Assembly: GCA_963662155.1 (NCBI GenBank)
Contig: OY759267.1
Coordinates: 16,334,489 to 16,398,488 of the forward strand
Reading direction: 5' to 3'
Length of the DNA stretch: 64,000 bases
Source: Lamellibrachia columna
Taxonomy: Eukaryota > Annelida > Polychaeta > Sabellida > Siboglinidae
Below are positions 37,090 to 50,615 of the stretch, piece by piece. A program made the position numbers and the translations under genes. Numbering within the stretch: the first letter of the stretch is position 1; the number at the start of each line of letters is the position of its first letter. The notes under the pieces are model-generated. The model was given only the letters and a program-made list of their open reading frames with translations. It did not search any database and was not told the DNA's origin.

Positions 37090-37205
37090 CTGTCTGGAAA
37101 GCATTTCAGCGTTCAGCAAGGTGCTGACAGACAGTGCGCCACTCTGTGTGATTTCTTCATAACTTGTTCGTCGAATACTTATTCGGTCTCTTTCATTCTG
37201 CACAG
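37090..37205 (-). CDS. HNF4: HNF4 exon 3: C-terminal extension and hinge
   Basis: This exon encodes residues about 178-216, the hinge between the DNA-binding and ligand-binding domains. It begins [18 protein letters not shown], which matches the HNF4 family motif that follows KKCFRAGM in vertebrate proteins. The acceptor is TTTTCAG|CT and the donor is AGACAG|GTACAT. It enters in phase 1 and leaves in phase 0, consistent with both neighbouring exons. The 3' half ([16 protein letters not shown]) is specific to this lineage, as is usual for a hinge. The hinge position between fingers and ligand domain is certain; the exact 3' boundary rests on frame continuity. Confidence 0.93.
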
Positions 37206-37580
37206 CTGAAAACACAAGATAGCACTTTGCTTGTATTAAGCAGTCATATACACAAGTTCAATAATATAACAAATCATGAGAAATTCCTGCAATAGCTGAT
37301 ATAATCTGTATTTTAGAAAATATGACAGAAAAACAGTAATTATATGTACAAGGTATAATGTGGTAAAAGATTTAAGAGCTTTCATCAAATTTGTTTTCAT
37401 CATGACTGGTTTTATCACTTGTTATTACAGACGATATTTTTAAGCTCTCATACCTAATTTTGTCATCAATAATTAATTTATGAAAATATGATGACTATTA
37501 ATTTATCAGGATAATTGTGTTCCCTTCATGTATGCTGTATGGTCGTGCATTAAGTTAACTTAGTCAACAGTTTGTTGAGA

Positions 37581-37683
37581 ATATGAACACTGTCTCTACT
37601 CTGGTTAAAAAGTTAGATGTATCACATTGCATTATATGATGGAAAGTTTGGTTTGTATACTGCAAGTTATATAAATAGGTATA
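37581..37683 (+). repeat. 103-bp segment duplicated beside the (TATC)n array, copy 1
   Basis: From ATGAACACTGTCTCTACTCT to TATAAATAGGTATAT this segment is over 90% identical to 39180-39281, 1.6 kb away in the same orientation. It has no coding content. Both copies are in HNF4 intron 2. Confidence 0.85.
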
Positions 37684-38788
37684 TGCAAATTATATAAAGG
37701 AAATTATGCACTAACTAAAAGAATAAATATCAGTGACAAGATTAGTCTAAACTATGACGTGATATGTCCACCTTATAGCAATAGACAGAAATGTTAGTGG
37801 GGAGTCAGATGGATGTGTATTACCTACGTAACATCACAACTAGAATTATCTTGCAGTTGCTCTGTACACAAAACAAATTATCTTAGACTGTGAATGATCA
37901 CAAGGAATGTTTAAAGCATGTTTCTTTCATCAGCATTCACAAAACGGTTGACAAACTGTAACTACCAGTAAAACAATGCTTCGGCTCATGAAGACATCTG
38001 GTTCTTGGTGGAATAATTATGAAATTGCTCATTAAGACCATCCTATTGGCCATCATGTCAGCATTAACAGGCTAAGTAAATACACACCTGGCTGTATCTT
38101 AAATAGGCCAAGTGTTTTAGAGGACACGTTGAATGTCAAATTGCCTATACATGACTCAAGCAAACACTTGTGGTATCCAATACACTTTAAAGTTCCATAT
38201 ACTGACACATGCTGCACTGGGGTTGTTATTCGTCCAAGGAGTGGAACAGTTAGGCAGGAAATTAAAGGGTTGGTTGTGATTCCAGCTTTGGGCTATGGTC
38301 GATAACTTATGGTGAACTTGCTTTAGCCGAAACATGATCATATTATGGAACAACCTGACTGGGAACATTACACAACACAAGACTCACATCTATAGATACA
38401 TCTTTTTTAATATAGCATACAAGGAACAACATGAATGTCAGTTTCACCGTGTGTTTAATGAAATGTGATATATTAATAATTGTAATGTTTTATATTCTTT
38501 CGTATATGTATATTTATTATAATTTTTATGTTGTATACTTTTTGTATAGATGTTTTCATCAGTTCTTCTATATCATATTGTTTACTTTACTTAACTAGAT
38601 ACATAAATTGTTTATGCAATTTTGTGTAAAGTGCCCGAGAGCATTTTTAGTGGCTTCAGGCTCTATGTAAAATTCACATCATTATAATGCCTCCAGATCT
38701 GACCACTTTACTAGAACTTGAAAGAGTGAACAACAATAACCACTTACATTGCAAAGAATGGCAATACAGTATTATGCACCATGCATGA

Positions 38789-39179
<391 letters not shown>

Positions 39180-39275
39180 ATGAACCCTGTCTCTACTCTG
39201 GCCAAAAAGTTAGATGTATTACATTGCATCATACGATGGAAAGTTTGGTTTGTATACTGCAAGTTATATAAATAG

Positions 39276-39281
<6 letters not shown>
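39180..39281 (+). repeat. 103-bp segment duplicated beside the (TATC)n array, copy 2
   Basis: It follows the last TATC unit directly and matches 37581-37683. An (AT)n array follows it at once, so the copy is wedged between two microsatellites. Confidence 0.85.
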
Positions 39282-39363
<82 letters not shown>

Positions 39364-39364
39364 A
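39276..39364. repeat. (AT)n array
   Basis: It directly follows the duplicated 103-bp segment in HNF4 intron 2. Confidence 0.95.
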
Positions 39365-39884
39365 TCATAAATTATTATTATATACATCATCAATACAAAG
39401 AGCTGAATGTTCATTAATGCAACTTTAAAAAGCATAGTAAAAAATATGCTGCATTCGATAACAGTTATTAGAATATTGTATTATTTCTCCCCCTTTTATA
39501 GCACCAATCATATTAGCATTACAATGTACTATTGGCAGGGTGTAAAATTACCCCTTGTCTGATTGTTTGGGACAACCACACAGACCTTTGACAAAATAAA
39601 CAAACCTAAAAACTATTGCTTAAACAAAGCACAAAATTAATGGTCTGAAAGGAAGGGGGTATCGAAAAAGTGTTTGTTGCGTGATTTACCATGCCGAGAC
39701 TCAACTTATGTAGTATATCACAATGCAATCTATTCGCTTATCTTTTTCGACATGTTAACTTGTCTGTGTTAAATTTCAGTCATCTTGTCCGACAAGTTGG
39801 AACTTTTTGTCAATTTTGAACCATGTTAATTGTGTACAATATTTGCACAAGATGTTAGTAGTTCTCATTGTTTAACCTGCGGCC

Positions 39885-40493
39885 CTGAAAGTGAAAGGAT
39901 GAGAGGAAGGCAGACATCAACACTGAAGGTGAAAGGAAGAGAGGAAGGCAGACATCAACACTGAAGGTGAAAGGAAGAGAGGAAGGCAGACATCAACACT
40001 GAAGGTGAAAGGATGAGAGGAAGGCAAACATCAACACTGAAGGTGAAAGGATGAGAGGAAGGCAGACATCAACACTGAAGGTGAAAGGATGAGAGGAAGG
40101 CAAACATCAACACTGAAGGTGAAAGGATGAGAGGAAGGCGGACATCAACACTGAAGGTGAAAGGAAGAGAGGAAGGCAAACATCAACACTGAAGGTGAAA
40201 GGAAGAGAGGAAGGCAGACATCAACACTGAAGGTGAAAGGATGAGAGGAAGGCAGACATCAACACTGAAGGTGAAAGGAAGAGAGGAAGGCAGACATCAA
40301 CACTGAAGGTGAAAGGAAGAGAGGAAGGCAGACATCAACACTGAAGGTGAAAGGAAGAGAGGAAGGCAGACATCAACACTGAAGGTGAAAGGATGAGAGG
40401 AAGGCGGACATCAACACTGAAGGTGCAAGGAAGAGAGGAAGGCAGACATCAACACTGAAGGTGAAAGGATGAGAGGAAGGTGGACATCAACAC
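39885..40493. repeat. 38-bp minisatellite, 16 copies
   Basis: The unit contains CTGAAGGTGAAAGG and GGAAGGCAGACATCAACA; copies differ mainly at AAGAGAGG/ATGAGAGG and CAGACATC/CAAACATC/CGGACATC. The unit is not a multiple of three and the array is non-coding. Units are contiguous, with no spacers, so it is not a CRISPR array. Confidence 0.95.
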
Positions 40494-41300
40494 GGAGAAG
40501 GACTGTGGAAGTAGAGAGGAACCAACCAGGAGGGAGTTCTTGGAAGATGACAGAGAATGCGGAGCTCTAGACATCGTATGAAATGGCAAAAGTTACTAAA
40601 TGACCTTATGCACCAACTAGGGTTTGAAGAGGATAAGTAAGTGAGTACATGGTTTACAATAATCCGAGAATCTACCACTGTTAGTTACTTTTACCGAGAT
40701 CATTTCATATCAGCTCAGTAGGGTGGCATCCAACAAACAAAAAATCTGCCACACAATCGAGCGCATCAGGAAAAAACATGTGGTGTTTTAGTAGGCTATA
40801 AGTGGACAACATGTCCTTAGAAGAAAAAAATGGCTACCTTTATCAGCTGACAAGCACCCATAAATATTATATCAATCTCATCTGTATACGAACGTGACAA
40901 ACAAACGGAGGGATAATTTAAGTCCTACACGTAAACTGCAATCTAGTGTTCCTACAGTGCGTGCCCGATAACCTCCCCCATTCAAATGCAGTTGATATAC
41001 TTGGACTCGAAGATGGGCACATGGAGATAACTCTATTTTGAAGAACCAATCAATATACATGGTTTGCAACAGTATAAAGGGCAGACAACTCAACGCTATA
41101 TTTACTTAAACCAACTGTCAACCGTGTTTAGTTGACACTGATTGATTTGTGCAGCAACCTTAATAACCTTTATGCAGATATATGCAAATTTCACACAGAA
41201 AGGGTAATTAAATAATTAGTGTGATCAGTAGTTTAAACAGTGTTGCCTTTGACTGAAGCAGTGCAGTTGTGTGTGTTACATTGTAAGCAGCTGGTCTTAC

Positions 41301-41582
41301 GCTGGGGGATGAAGTTGGTGGATCTGGGGGATGAAGCTGGTGGATCTGGGGGATGAAGCTGGGGGATGAAGCTGGTAGATCTGGGGGATGAAGCTGGTGG
41401 ATCTGGGGATGAAGCTGGTGGGTATGGAGGTTAATGCTGGTGGGTCTGGTGGATGAAGCTGGTGGATCTGGGATATGAAGCTGGTGAGTCTGGGGGATAT
41501 AGCTGGTGGGTCTGGGGGATGAAGCTGGTGGATTTAGGGGATGAAGTTGGTAGATCTGGGGGATGAAGCTGGTGGATCTGGG
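41301..41582. repeat. 22-bp minisatellite, about 12-13 copies
   Basis: The unit GATGAAGCTGGTGGATCTGG plus GG recurs with single-base and short-deletion variants. Its minus-strand frame reads as Pro/Ser/His-rich peptide, an artefact of the repeat. Confidence 0.92.
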
Positions 41583-41610
41583 AAACAACCAGAATTGGTT
41601 TTTTAAATTA

Positions 41611-41664
41611 CTTACGGAAGGGACCACATACGTATTCTTTTACGTATGTGGTCCCTTCCGTAAG
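41611..41664. repeat. Perfect inverted repeat, 24-bp arms, 6-bp loop
   Basis: The left arm (41611-41634, starting CTTACGGAAGGGACC) and right arm (41641-41664, ending GGTCCCTTCCGTAAG) are exact reverse complements around TTCTTT. It lies directly beside the 22-bp minisatellite in HNF4 intron 2. There is no coding content. Confidence 0.92.
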
Positions 41665-42829
41665 AATCAACCAGCTAATCCTTTCTTGACTCATCTCCTA
41701 TCAATTTTAAACAGCCCTAAGCACCAGTGTCACTTGAAAATGTGACATTTCATGCCAAAAACCTTTACACAATCTACCAAATATTATTTTAAAAAATTAT
41801 TTTATTATATACTTTCTGTCTAATGTGAAAACATACCATATATAACATAATTAACCTATCGCAGCCTAAAAGTAGTAGCATGCACCGTGAATTGTTAGTA
41901 TTATTAAACGAATGATTTAGGTATAATATATTTATGAACACATTAATTAACATGACACGCCTAACATTATAACTGGGAGCAGCAATAAAGTTAACCTTGA
42001 TATGTCTCTGATTCAGTATATTATATTTACTTCCACGATACTGGGCAACAGAATTCTGTCTGTGGTGTCCCCGTAACTTACACAATTTTTAAATCTTAGT
42101 TTTAAACGTGACTCAGACAATTTGGTCAGAAAGACAACTCCGTTATGTTGAAAGATATATTGGATTAAATTACCTTACAATGATTTAACTGATTCAGTAC
42201 ATACGTACTTCCACAATACTGGGCAACACGTGACTCAGACAAACATGATTCAAACAAAAAAGTTCTTTATGTTGAAAGATATATCAAACTAATTTATCTT
42301 ACAATGATTTAACCAAAACTCAAAATGTTATTAGCTGTGGCGCCGAAATTATGTAAGTTACGTGACACCGTTTTTCTTCATTCTGTTACACGGTACCATG
42401 GAATCGTATTTGACCCCCAGTTGTGGTTGACCGGAGGGATGATGAAGGACAGGACTGGAGACGAGATGTTGAGCTGGGATGGAGAACAATGTACCCAGGA
42501 ATAGACATGTTTACTCACACTGGGCCCTGATAAGATTGCTGTTAGGTGTCAGTGGTGGTGATAACAATCTCTGCTCATTCACTGGCCAGCAGTGTTTATG
42601 AGAGGTGATCAACGCACACAATGAAGGAAGCCCCCCTGTACTGTCACAGGGCAATCACTTGGGGTGGGGTAATTGAGATGGGGTAACTGACACAGGTGTC
42701 TGTGCTGTGTCCTTTTCCCCTGCCATTTGTACAGCTTTCACCAAGATTGCTATCCAAAACAAAAACCTCAGTTGACAAGGAAACCATTGGCTTATTGAGA
42801 GTTCGTCAATAATTCATCTATGTGTAACC

Positions 42830-43020
42830 CACCCTTCTGAGATATTTGCCAAATTTGTTATTAAACATATTGACATTGTTACCATTTACACAATCTGTAG
42901 GTGATTTATTCCATTAATTTATCATCCTCTGTGAGAAAGAGTACTTTTTAATATACAATTTACACTGTTCCTTCACTAACATTACTTCATGTTCTTTAGT
43001 TTTTCTATCTTATAGAAACG
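42830..43020 (-). mobile_element. LINE C-terminal fragment related to 1700-1889
   Basis: The segment containing ACACTGTTCCTTCACTAACA is about 80% similar to the one at 1700-1889 and, read on the minus strand, carries the same but broken WN-containing C-terminal block. It lies in HNF4 intron 2 and is inactive. Confidence 0.6.
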
Positions 43021-43299
43021 TGAGAAACGTACTTCTACCAAAGAGTACTGCCTACTGCAACACTGGATTCTACTTAATTAATATAGTCAATTCAGGCTAG
43101 AGCAATTTTATTCTATCAAGCAGCTGATTTACTCAAGCAGTGATTCACTTGTTGTTGTTGATTGTTTTGGTATCCAGTAATACCGAGGAAAACACATTAA
43201 AGAACACCAAAGTACACTTATTTCCAATGTGGTCCTCCTAGTTTTTAAGAGTGTCCTTCTCTATAGTCCGTCACAGGTTTTTTCCATTTCCCTGCATTG

Positions 43300-43485
43300 G
43301 ATCTTTTACTTCCCCTGGCATAGACACCAGATAGAAGGGACCAACAGCTTTTACTGTCTCTTCCGAAAGACACAGGCAAAGTGGGTTGAACGAAATTGCC
43401 CAAGCTTTGAAACGGCAGAGGTGGTTTTGAACCCCGGTCCCTTCAACCGAAAGCCCAGCACTCTACCACACGACCACCGCACGCA
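43300..43485 (-). mobile_element. tRNA-derived SINE, copy 2 (HNF4 intron 2)
   Basis: The A box TGTGGTAGAGTGC is at 43458-43470 and the B box GGTTCAAAACC at 43423-43433, minus strand. The body TGCCGTTTCAAAGCTTGGGC matches copy 1 at 25690-25830. It is more complete than copy 1. Confidence 0.75.
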
Positions 43486-43794
43486 CCCCACTTAAGTATT
43501 AGGTCATGACTTTTTTATGCACAATTCTGTAAACTAGACCCCACCGTGTTGTAATAGTAAATTTTTAGAAGTGAAGTGAAGTATTTGGAATATCTTTTGA
43601 AATTTTCCATACTTCCAAAAATATCATATGATTGGCAAAAATATATGAATGGTAAAAACATCATATGACTGGCTTATTTTTTTCAATATATTATAATTCT
43701 ATGCTTTGTTCCCACAATAATCTATAAATACCATAAAACTATTCATCATGTCTTGTCTTGTCTTGTAGTAATGCTGGCCAACACTCCTATGGAG

Positions 43795-44160
43795 TCAATC
43801 CGTCAGGGTTGGGTGTGCATGCTTAAATTGCTGTGGTTCTGTGATGTTGGCTATTGCGTCTGGTAATGAATTCCAATCTTTTATTGTTCGGGGAAAATAA
43901 GAAAATTTGTAACAGTTCTTGCTCACGTGTATGGTGTTGAAGGCTTTGCTATTTAGATGCCATGAGTAGCGTTTGATGGGTTGGAGGAGGTTTGCGACAG
44001 GCAATGATAGATGACTGTGGATGGCTTTGTGAAATATGGTGAGCCGTCTGTTTGTTCTCCTGGTTGTTAGTAGCTCTAGGTGTATTTTTTAATAATTTCT
44101 GACACACCCAGTTTCTCTGGATGTGTAGTCGTTGTGACAAAAGCATCCTTGCAAATAAAA
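43795..44160 (-). mobile_element. LINE reverse-transcriptase C-terminal fragment in HNF4 intron 2
   Basis: Two overlapping minus-strand frames contain LLLSQRLHI-like and CYKFSYFPRTIKDWNSLPDA, the standard F-PRTI-x-x-WN-x-LP ending of jockey-type reverse transcriptases. A frameshift separates them. It lies about 220 bp downstream of the DNA-binding exon. Confidence 0.75.
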
Positions 44161-44362
44161 ATGTACGTAATATATAACCTAAGAATATGTACTAAACCAT
44201 TTTACTTAAACCTTGTCTTGTTAATTATTATTATATTAAATTATATTAAATATTCCAATATGAACTATTAAAATACATTAGAGTGGAAAATGAGATGTGC
44301 ATTGTTGCAAGAACATTTCAGGAAGACAAGAAACACAAAAAAAGTCTGGTGATGAAGCACTA

Positions 44363-44743
<381 letters not shown>

Positions 44744-44842
44744 TCACAGAATTACTAATGTCATTTGACTGAGAATCGAACCATTTACATGATGACCATA
44801 TGAGCCAACCTTGGTTTCTGTTGAGTTCAGTTTCGTCCTTAC

Positions 44843-44887
44843 CTTCTACATATAACTCAGTCGCCACCCCCAGCATGTCATGAGTAT
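44843..44887 (-). CDS. HNF4: Candidate 45-nt cassette exon of HNF4
   Basis: A short segment 157 bp upstream of the DNA-binding exon is bounded by a pyrimidine-rich acceptor (TCTGTCTTTATCAG|ATAC) and a donor (GAAG|GTAAGG). It is phase 1 at both ends and would add 15 residues (D-THDMLGVATELYVE) before the T-S-D-M of the next exon without changing frame. Its first codons resemble the start of the DNA-binding exon (DTHDM versus DTSDM; 10 of 14 bases identical), which suggests a small exon duplication. Inclusion would lengthen the protein from 608 to 623 aa. No vertebrate HNF4 exon known to me matches it. It is probably alternative or lineage-specific, and it has no transcript support here. Confidence 0.5.
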
Positions 44888-45699
44888 CTGATAAAGACAG
44901 AAGGATGTTGTCGGCAAATCTTCTATGAAACATATGCAGGTTTTTATTGATCAAATTTAAGACCAATACTTCAAGAACATAACACCTTAATTCAGTACAA
45001 AATGGCAAAACAAATTTAAAACACCCTCTACTAAATATTTATTTATTTGGCAATGAATCTTAATCATTTGCTTAAAGAATTGTTTAGCTTGGCAATACAC
45101 AATGACAGTACCTATGGAAAATACCACCTATGGCCCAGTTTGATCAAATAAGACCTTTCTTTGAAAATTCCCATTTTTAACACCTTTTCACTTTTGAACT
45201 GAATTTAATGTTACTCAACATAATCGATTCGTACATGGGCAATGCTCAAATAATTTCCAGATATTGTAACGACTTCGTTCAAATGAGAAATGTTCCTTTC
45301 ATGCAGAAAGCCACAATGCCACATTATAACAACAGCAATTACAGCAGGACACATAAAAAATTAAAACTCGCAGTTGCTTAACGGTTTTAAAGTCCATAAC
45401 CCATTATATTAATGCAACATGATTAATGGATTATTAATTATCATGTTAATTAACTGCACACATGCTAATGTGACCTCATAGATTTGTCCAACACAATTAC
45501 ATTAAAATTTACCAATTTCTTATAATGTATCTGCACTATACGCATAAATGTGCAGTAGTATTTAAAGTAAAACTTTCACACATCATGTTGTTTATAATAT
45601 ATATTTAAAGATGTCTAACTTCAAAAGGTCTGTGAAATATACCTTATAAATGCCTTATTTGAATCACCAGAGTTCTCTTATTCTCCCACCCCTGAGAAC

Positions 45700-46044
45700 A
45701 TGTCATTGCCCCGCAGGCAGTTTGTACTAACATTCCACAGTGGGTTATTGGGACTCTGCAGGATTTACAACAAGTCATGTTTCCCCTCGTTAAGTCTTAC
45801 CAAATGTGGAGCTTGCTGTAAAACAAAACTCGGCACACAGCAGGGATCCACCCAGGCACACAGTCAACATGGAATGTTTGCCCAAACCAACACAAGAGAC
45901 TTCGTTGACATATTTGTCGAAGGCCTATCCTGGCAGCAGCCGTATTTAGAGGACCCTCAAGAAATCGGTGCCAGCATACATGGAACAGTTCCAAGTGCCC
46001 TCATAGCTGGTAACCAAAGCACACTAAGTATTACTTTTAAGTGA
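45700..46044. other. Low-AT island in HNF4 intron 1, no recognised gene
   Basis: Both strands carry open frames (114 codons plus, 65 codons minus) of no known family. Composition is less AT-rich than the surroundings. It could be an enhancer or an old element; nothing decides. Confidence 0.25.
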
Positions 46045-46225
46045 TTTCCAAAAGTAGCTACTTTTTATAATTATTTAACAGCAGAGATGCTAAAAATACA
46101 CATTTTGTAAAGGTACACGTAACCGAGAAGTACACTTGAAAAGTTGTTCAGTCATGTACGAAAGTAGCTGACATAAATATTTCCATACTACCACTCATTT
46201 TAAGATACAAAATACGACACAAATA

Positions 46226-46430
46226 TTAAAGGTCCTTCCTCAATTCAATGTCTTCACTCGTCTCGTTTTTCATGGAAAATCAAACCTATGATCCACCATG
46301 ACATGCTAGCTCCCTCGTACAATTGTATTATTTAGTTTTGATGAAATCATCGGACAAACTGTGAAATTTTTTTTTACCAGATCCATTCAAAATTGGCCCA
46401 GAAAAGTGGTCTAGCTCGATATACTATAAC
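46226..46430 (+). mobile_element. Interspersed repeat family 4, copy 2 (HNF4 intron 1)
   Basis: It opens TTAAAGGTCCTTCCTCAATT and shares the CATGCTAGCTC and TTTAGTTTTGATGAAATC blocks with the copies at 35279 and 63638. The right boundary is approximate. Confidence 0.6.
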
Positions 46431-46449
46431 ATAAGTTTGTATTCACACT

Positions 46450-49400
46450 TTCACAATTTACCCGATCTAACAATCAACGCAATTCGTTCAATGATTTTAA
46501 CAAAAGTAAGTAACTACACATATACTGTACGTGACCGATTAAGCATACATGCCCTAATTAGCGTACACCCCTTTTTAATCAGCAGGATAAATAATTATTG
46601 TAATTTGACTAGTGCGAGACAACTGAAATAGCGCCATCTGGTGTTAAACAGTTCGCACCACTTTTCAGTTGTTCTACACTAGTCGTCAAATGACACCACT
46701 AGTGTTAAACAGTTACCTTATTGTCTAGAGAAAATTTTTTTTATGTACGCTTATAAGAACAGATTCCTAGAAATTTTTTCAAGGCACAATTTTTTTTCAA
46801 GCGTAATGTGCGCTTATTATGTCGTAATACTATACGGTATTTCACATTCTCGTTACTCAATCATGCACACATTACTGCCACTGAAAGCACACACACTACA
46901 CAAGCACTTGTATGTTAAAATATAAATTGATTGAACCATGCTCAGTTCGGTAAACTAACAAGAAAGAAGACAATTTTTTTTTAATCCACAAGATTTGTTT
47001 TCCGGAGCTGGGGAACAGGAGATTCGATTGGCAATTGCAGGAGACTTAACATGTATGAAGTACTCGAAGCACTGACCAGTGACATAATTATTATCCTGTT
47101 GACCTGGTCCCTTGCTCCTGGACACCAGCTTGTTGACAGCTGGTGACAGGCTGTGTCAGCTAGTTGTCAAGCTAAGAAACATTATCTTGACCAAACCAGA
47201 CTGACCACTATGTCCATTACTGCTTCTTGCACCACAGCTCTACAGGAGCCACACACACAGTGGACTGCTGCATTCCTTGTGTCCTGGCTTAAACTGACCA
47301 CATGGCCACTTCAGGAGTTGTCCCATGGCTCAGGGGCTACAACACCCTGGGGACTAATGTCTCCTAGATTCCATAATCTAGGCTACCCAGTGTGCAAGCC
47401 ATGGTTAATGTATGTACAGTAACTACCCAAATGTCCTGTATGTTTAGGTGGGAGCAAGTAATGGGGTTTATACTGTCTTCTCCAGGGTGATCAAACACAG
47501 CCATGTAACCCTAAATCTTAACCCGGAACCCACCCAAACCATAATGTTCTGAGGAAGCAACATGGTCGGACCCATGGAATACTATAATCATCACAATCTT
47601 TACATTAAACATTACAAGAACATGCACTGACCAGTGTTGGGCTTTTAAGAGCTAGTTATATTAAAATCCGTTCATTTAAATTTTAATACAAAGATTTGTT
47701 TAACCTCCTACATACAAAACTATTAAAAAAAAATTATTTATCTGCAGGTGAACAATTATGAAACCAAACAGCTTATGCACCTCAGATAATTAATATGCAC
47801 AAATAATAATTAATACATAACATAATCCCACCTGACAGCCTGGTACTCATTTACACAGCTGTGTGAAAGGTAACAGTGTGTAATGAAGGAAATCACCCAG
47901 GCATTAAAAACACCTGAGAATCCAATGCTGGATTGGCATGTCACTGTGCCCTTCAGTGAAGATGATGGGGAAAATACTGTTCAGCCAATGCAGTTGCTAC
48001 TTAGTAACTGTTTACATGCACTGTCCCACACTCAACGCCATGCAAATCAGGACACAACAAAGTCACTTATATTTCACTTTAGCAAATTTTCAGAAACACG
48101 AAAATGGAGTTTTCCGTTTGTAAAGGAATTACATTTCTCCATAAAGCAACTGTTTCAGAGTATTTTGCTTCTGTTTTGGTGTACATGACTAGCTATACAT
48201 TAGAACTACCCATAAGTATGAACAGGATAAACAAAGTGTTGATGGTAAGCAAGATACCTGGCTAGCCATCCTGGCCTCTTGCAGCTGTGCTAAGTATAGT
48301 GATAACCATTCCCTGATCCTTGCAGTAGCAGCTTCTGGCAATTAATCCATCTGATTGTTAATCAGATAAACTGCAGTTATTTGCTGTGAGACAACAATAC
48401 TATTGATAGCAACACATCACAAGCTAAGTGAACTGTTAATTTGTATTTTTTGAAAAATCCAGCACGTGGTGATTTCAGGACAATGCGCACCAGACAACAG
48501 ATAAACGTCATGATGCAGTTAGCTAACAATTGGTCTACCATCAGCGACCTGCCACTGACAACCCATATAATACATAATCCTTATTGGCATTGTAAAAAGC
48601 TCAGCTGGCAAACAGACTCTGAAGGGAACGAACTCCTGTCGTGTCCTCAATAATTAGTGTTCTGTTTAGTGTAATAAATTCATAAATCACTGCAGAAAAA
48701 CAGGGCAAGTGCACAACAGCTGAGCTCAGAGTAAGTACATATGTCAGCAGTGCTGGGTGCATTTCAACAGGAGCCCCAGATTAGATAAAGCAAAAAGCCG
48801 ACCAGCATGAGACAGTTGCTGGCTGTATCGAGTTAATGTAAAAACGTCCCACTTGTCTATCTGTGCAATAACACTGTATTCTAACAAGTTGTGCACCTAG
48901 TTTGCCACCACAATCTGGGTGCATCCTCATTATAATTGTTCTTGAGCATTATTTTTAAACAGTACACACCCAGATATGGTAGACAGGATGTCCAAGAATC
49001 TACCAGAGGGTCTGTCCTGATTTATGAAACCATTTTAACAAAAATGTGTTTAGTAGGTCTAAGTTTAATAGACAAGTGACAATATGACATTATATAGGTC
49101 GTACATAGTTTTATTCCAAGTTACTCCTTTCAAGTGTATCATTTATATGCTTTGTTTATGTAATATTGTGCTACAAGTTGATTTGTTAGAATACCGAACA
49201 TTTGTGCTTAATTGATTGGCAACAAGTCAAAGTGTAGATTATTTCAGAGCAGTAAAGGTTGATGTTTTTCTACAACCTATCTTCCTACTACCTAAAATTC
49301 TCAAATGATTTTCTACAATTTCCCACAAATGCCAACATAAGTTATATCGCACAAAAATGGTGCTCATACCATGAGCCAATTAGTGTGATGTTTATGATTA

Positions 49401-49600
49401 TAGTGATTTACATTCTATATACAGATCAAAAACATGTTGATCCATCATGCACCTGTAACGTTAAGAAGACAAAGATTTATTTGTACTATCATCAGCTAAC
49501 AGACTTCGTAATGCACAGATTAGTATGATGCTACATCAAACATTTTTGCCAACAACACAACAGATCTTACCATAAATTGACAGACATGTGGTGTTTGCGC
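46450..49600. other. HNF4 intron 1, no gene seen
   Basis: Unique AT-rich DNA; frames below about 100 codons show no family features and no repeat was recognised. Confidence 0.5.
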
Positions 49601-49613
49601 CAAAGATTAGTTT

Positions 49614-49738
49614 CACATATGCTATCATTTAGAACCATGTTTACTGATGCTTAGTAATAGAAACAACTAGTAAGAACATAAATCTGAGTTATGATGGGAT
49701 GATATATATACCACATTGTTTCTTTTTATTTAGACTAT

Positions 49739-49770
<32 letters not shown>

Positions 49771-49989
49771 ATAATGATATATATAAATTATATATTTTTT
49801 TTCTTTTAGACTATTATATAAATATTATATATATAATTATATATATATATATATTATATAAGTCTAAATGAAAAGAAACAATGTGGTATATATATATATA
49901 TCATCCCATCATAACTGAGATTTATGTTCTTACTAGTTGTTTCTATTACTAAGCACCAGTAAACATGGTTCTAAATGACAGCATCTGTG
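49614..49989. repeat. Long inverted repeat with AT-rich core (HNF4 intron 1)
   Basis: The left arm, about 49614-49740, and right arm, about 49861-49989, are more than 90% complementary over roughly 125 bp (for example ACATAAATCTGAGTTATGAT against ATCATAACTGAGATTTATGT). The core is (TA)-rich. The structure resembles a foldback or MITE-type element, or a palindromic duplication. Confidence 0.85.
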
Positions 49990-49997
49990 ATGCAATT

Positions 49998-50117
<120 letters not shown>

Positions 50118-50569
50118 TATGATTTACAACAAATTACTTTATTTGCTGTGTATATGATGACTAAATTGCATCACCATCCTGGCCTGTTTCGTCATTTATG
50201 CAAACACCACTTAACTTTTTATATACCAAGTCAACTACTTACTAGATTACCTTGCACTAAACCAACTTGAACTATTACTATTTTAATTGTACTCTTATGT
50301 TAAAAATACATACAGACATTACATTTTTGTCATGTAATTAAAATGTTATCAATTCGTCACTATTAAAAAATAAATAGTATTGGATAGATGCCTTGAAAAT
50401 CCCCCATAATGACAATCTGAATGCAGAAATAAAAGGTGTTTTATTGTGAAGATCCTACATGGTACCCACATCTTTGTATGGAACTATGGAAGTTTTGTTT
50501 AACAAGAAGAAAAACCAGCCACTGTGAATGTTGTATAGCCATAAACAAAAACACTGTTGACATACTAAC

Positions 50570-50615
50570 AACAATAACTAACAACAATAACTAACAACAA
50601 TAACTAACAACAATA
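50570..50615. repeat. Short (AACAACAATAACT)n tandem repeat
   Basis: Four near-perfect copies of a 13-bp unit lie just before a TATATAGTGCC...GCTTTACA motif that resembles the 3' tail of the element at 18987-19045, as expected at a retroelement end. Confidence 0.6.

Noticed and set aside
39885..40493. CRISPR-like regular array
   Set aside because: Units are contiguous with no unique spacers, and the genome is eukaryotic; it is a 38-bp minisatellite.
41208..41627. 139-codon Pro/Ser/His-rich frame
   Set aside because: Translation of the 22-bp minisatellite; no acceptor or donor in phase and no family match.
43423..43470. tRNA gene on the minus strand
   Set aside because: A and B boxes are present, but stems do not pair and the body continues into a repeat shared with 25690-25830, so it is a SINE.
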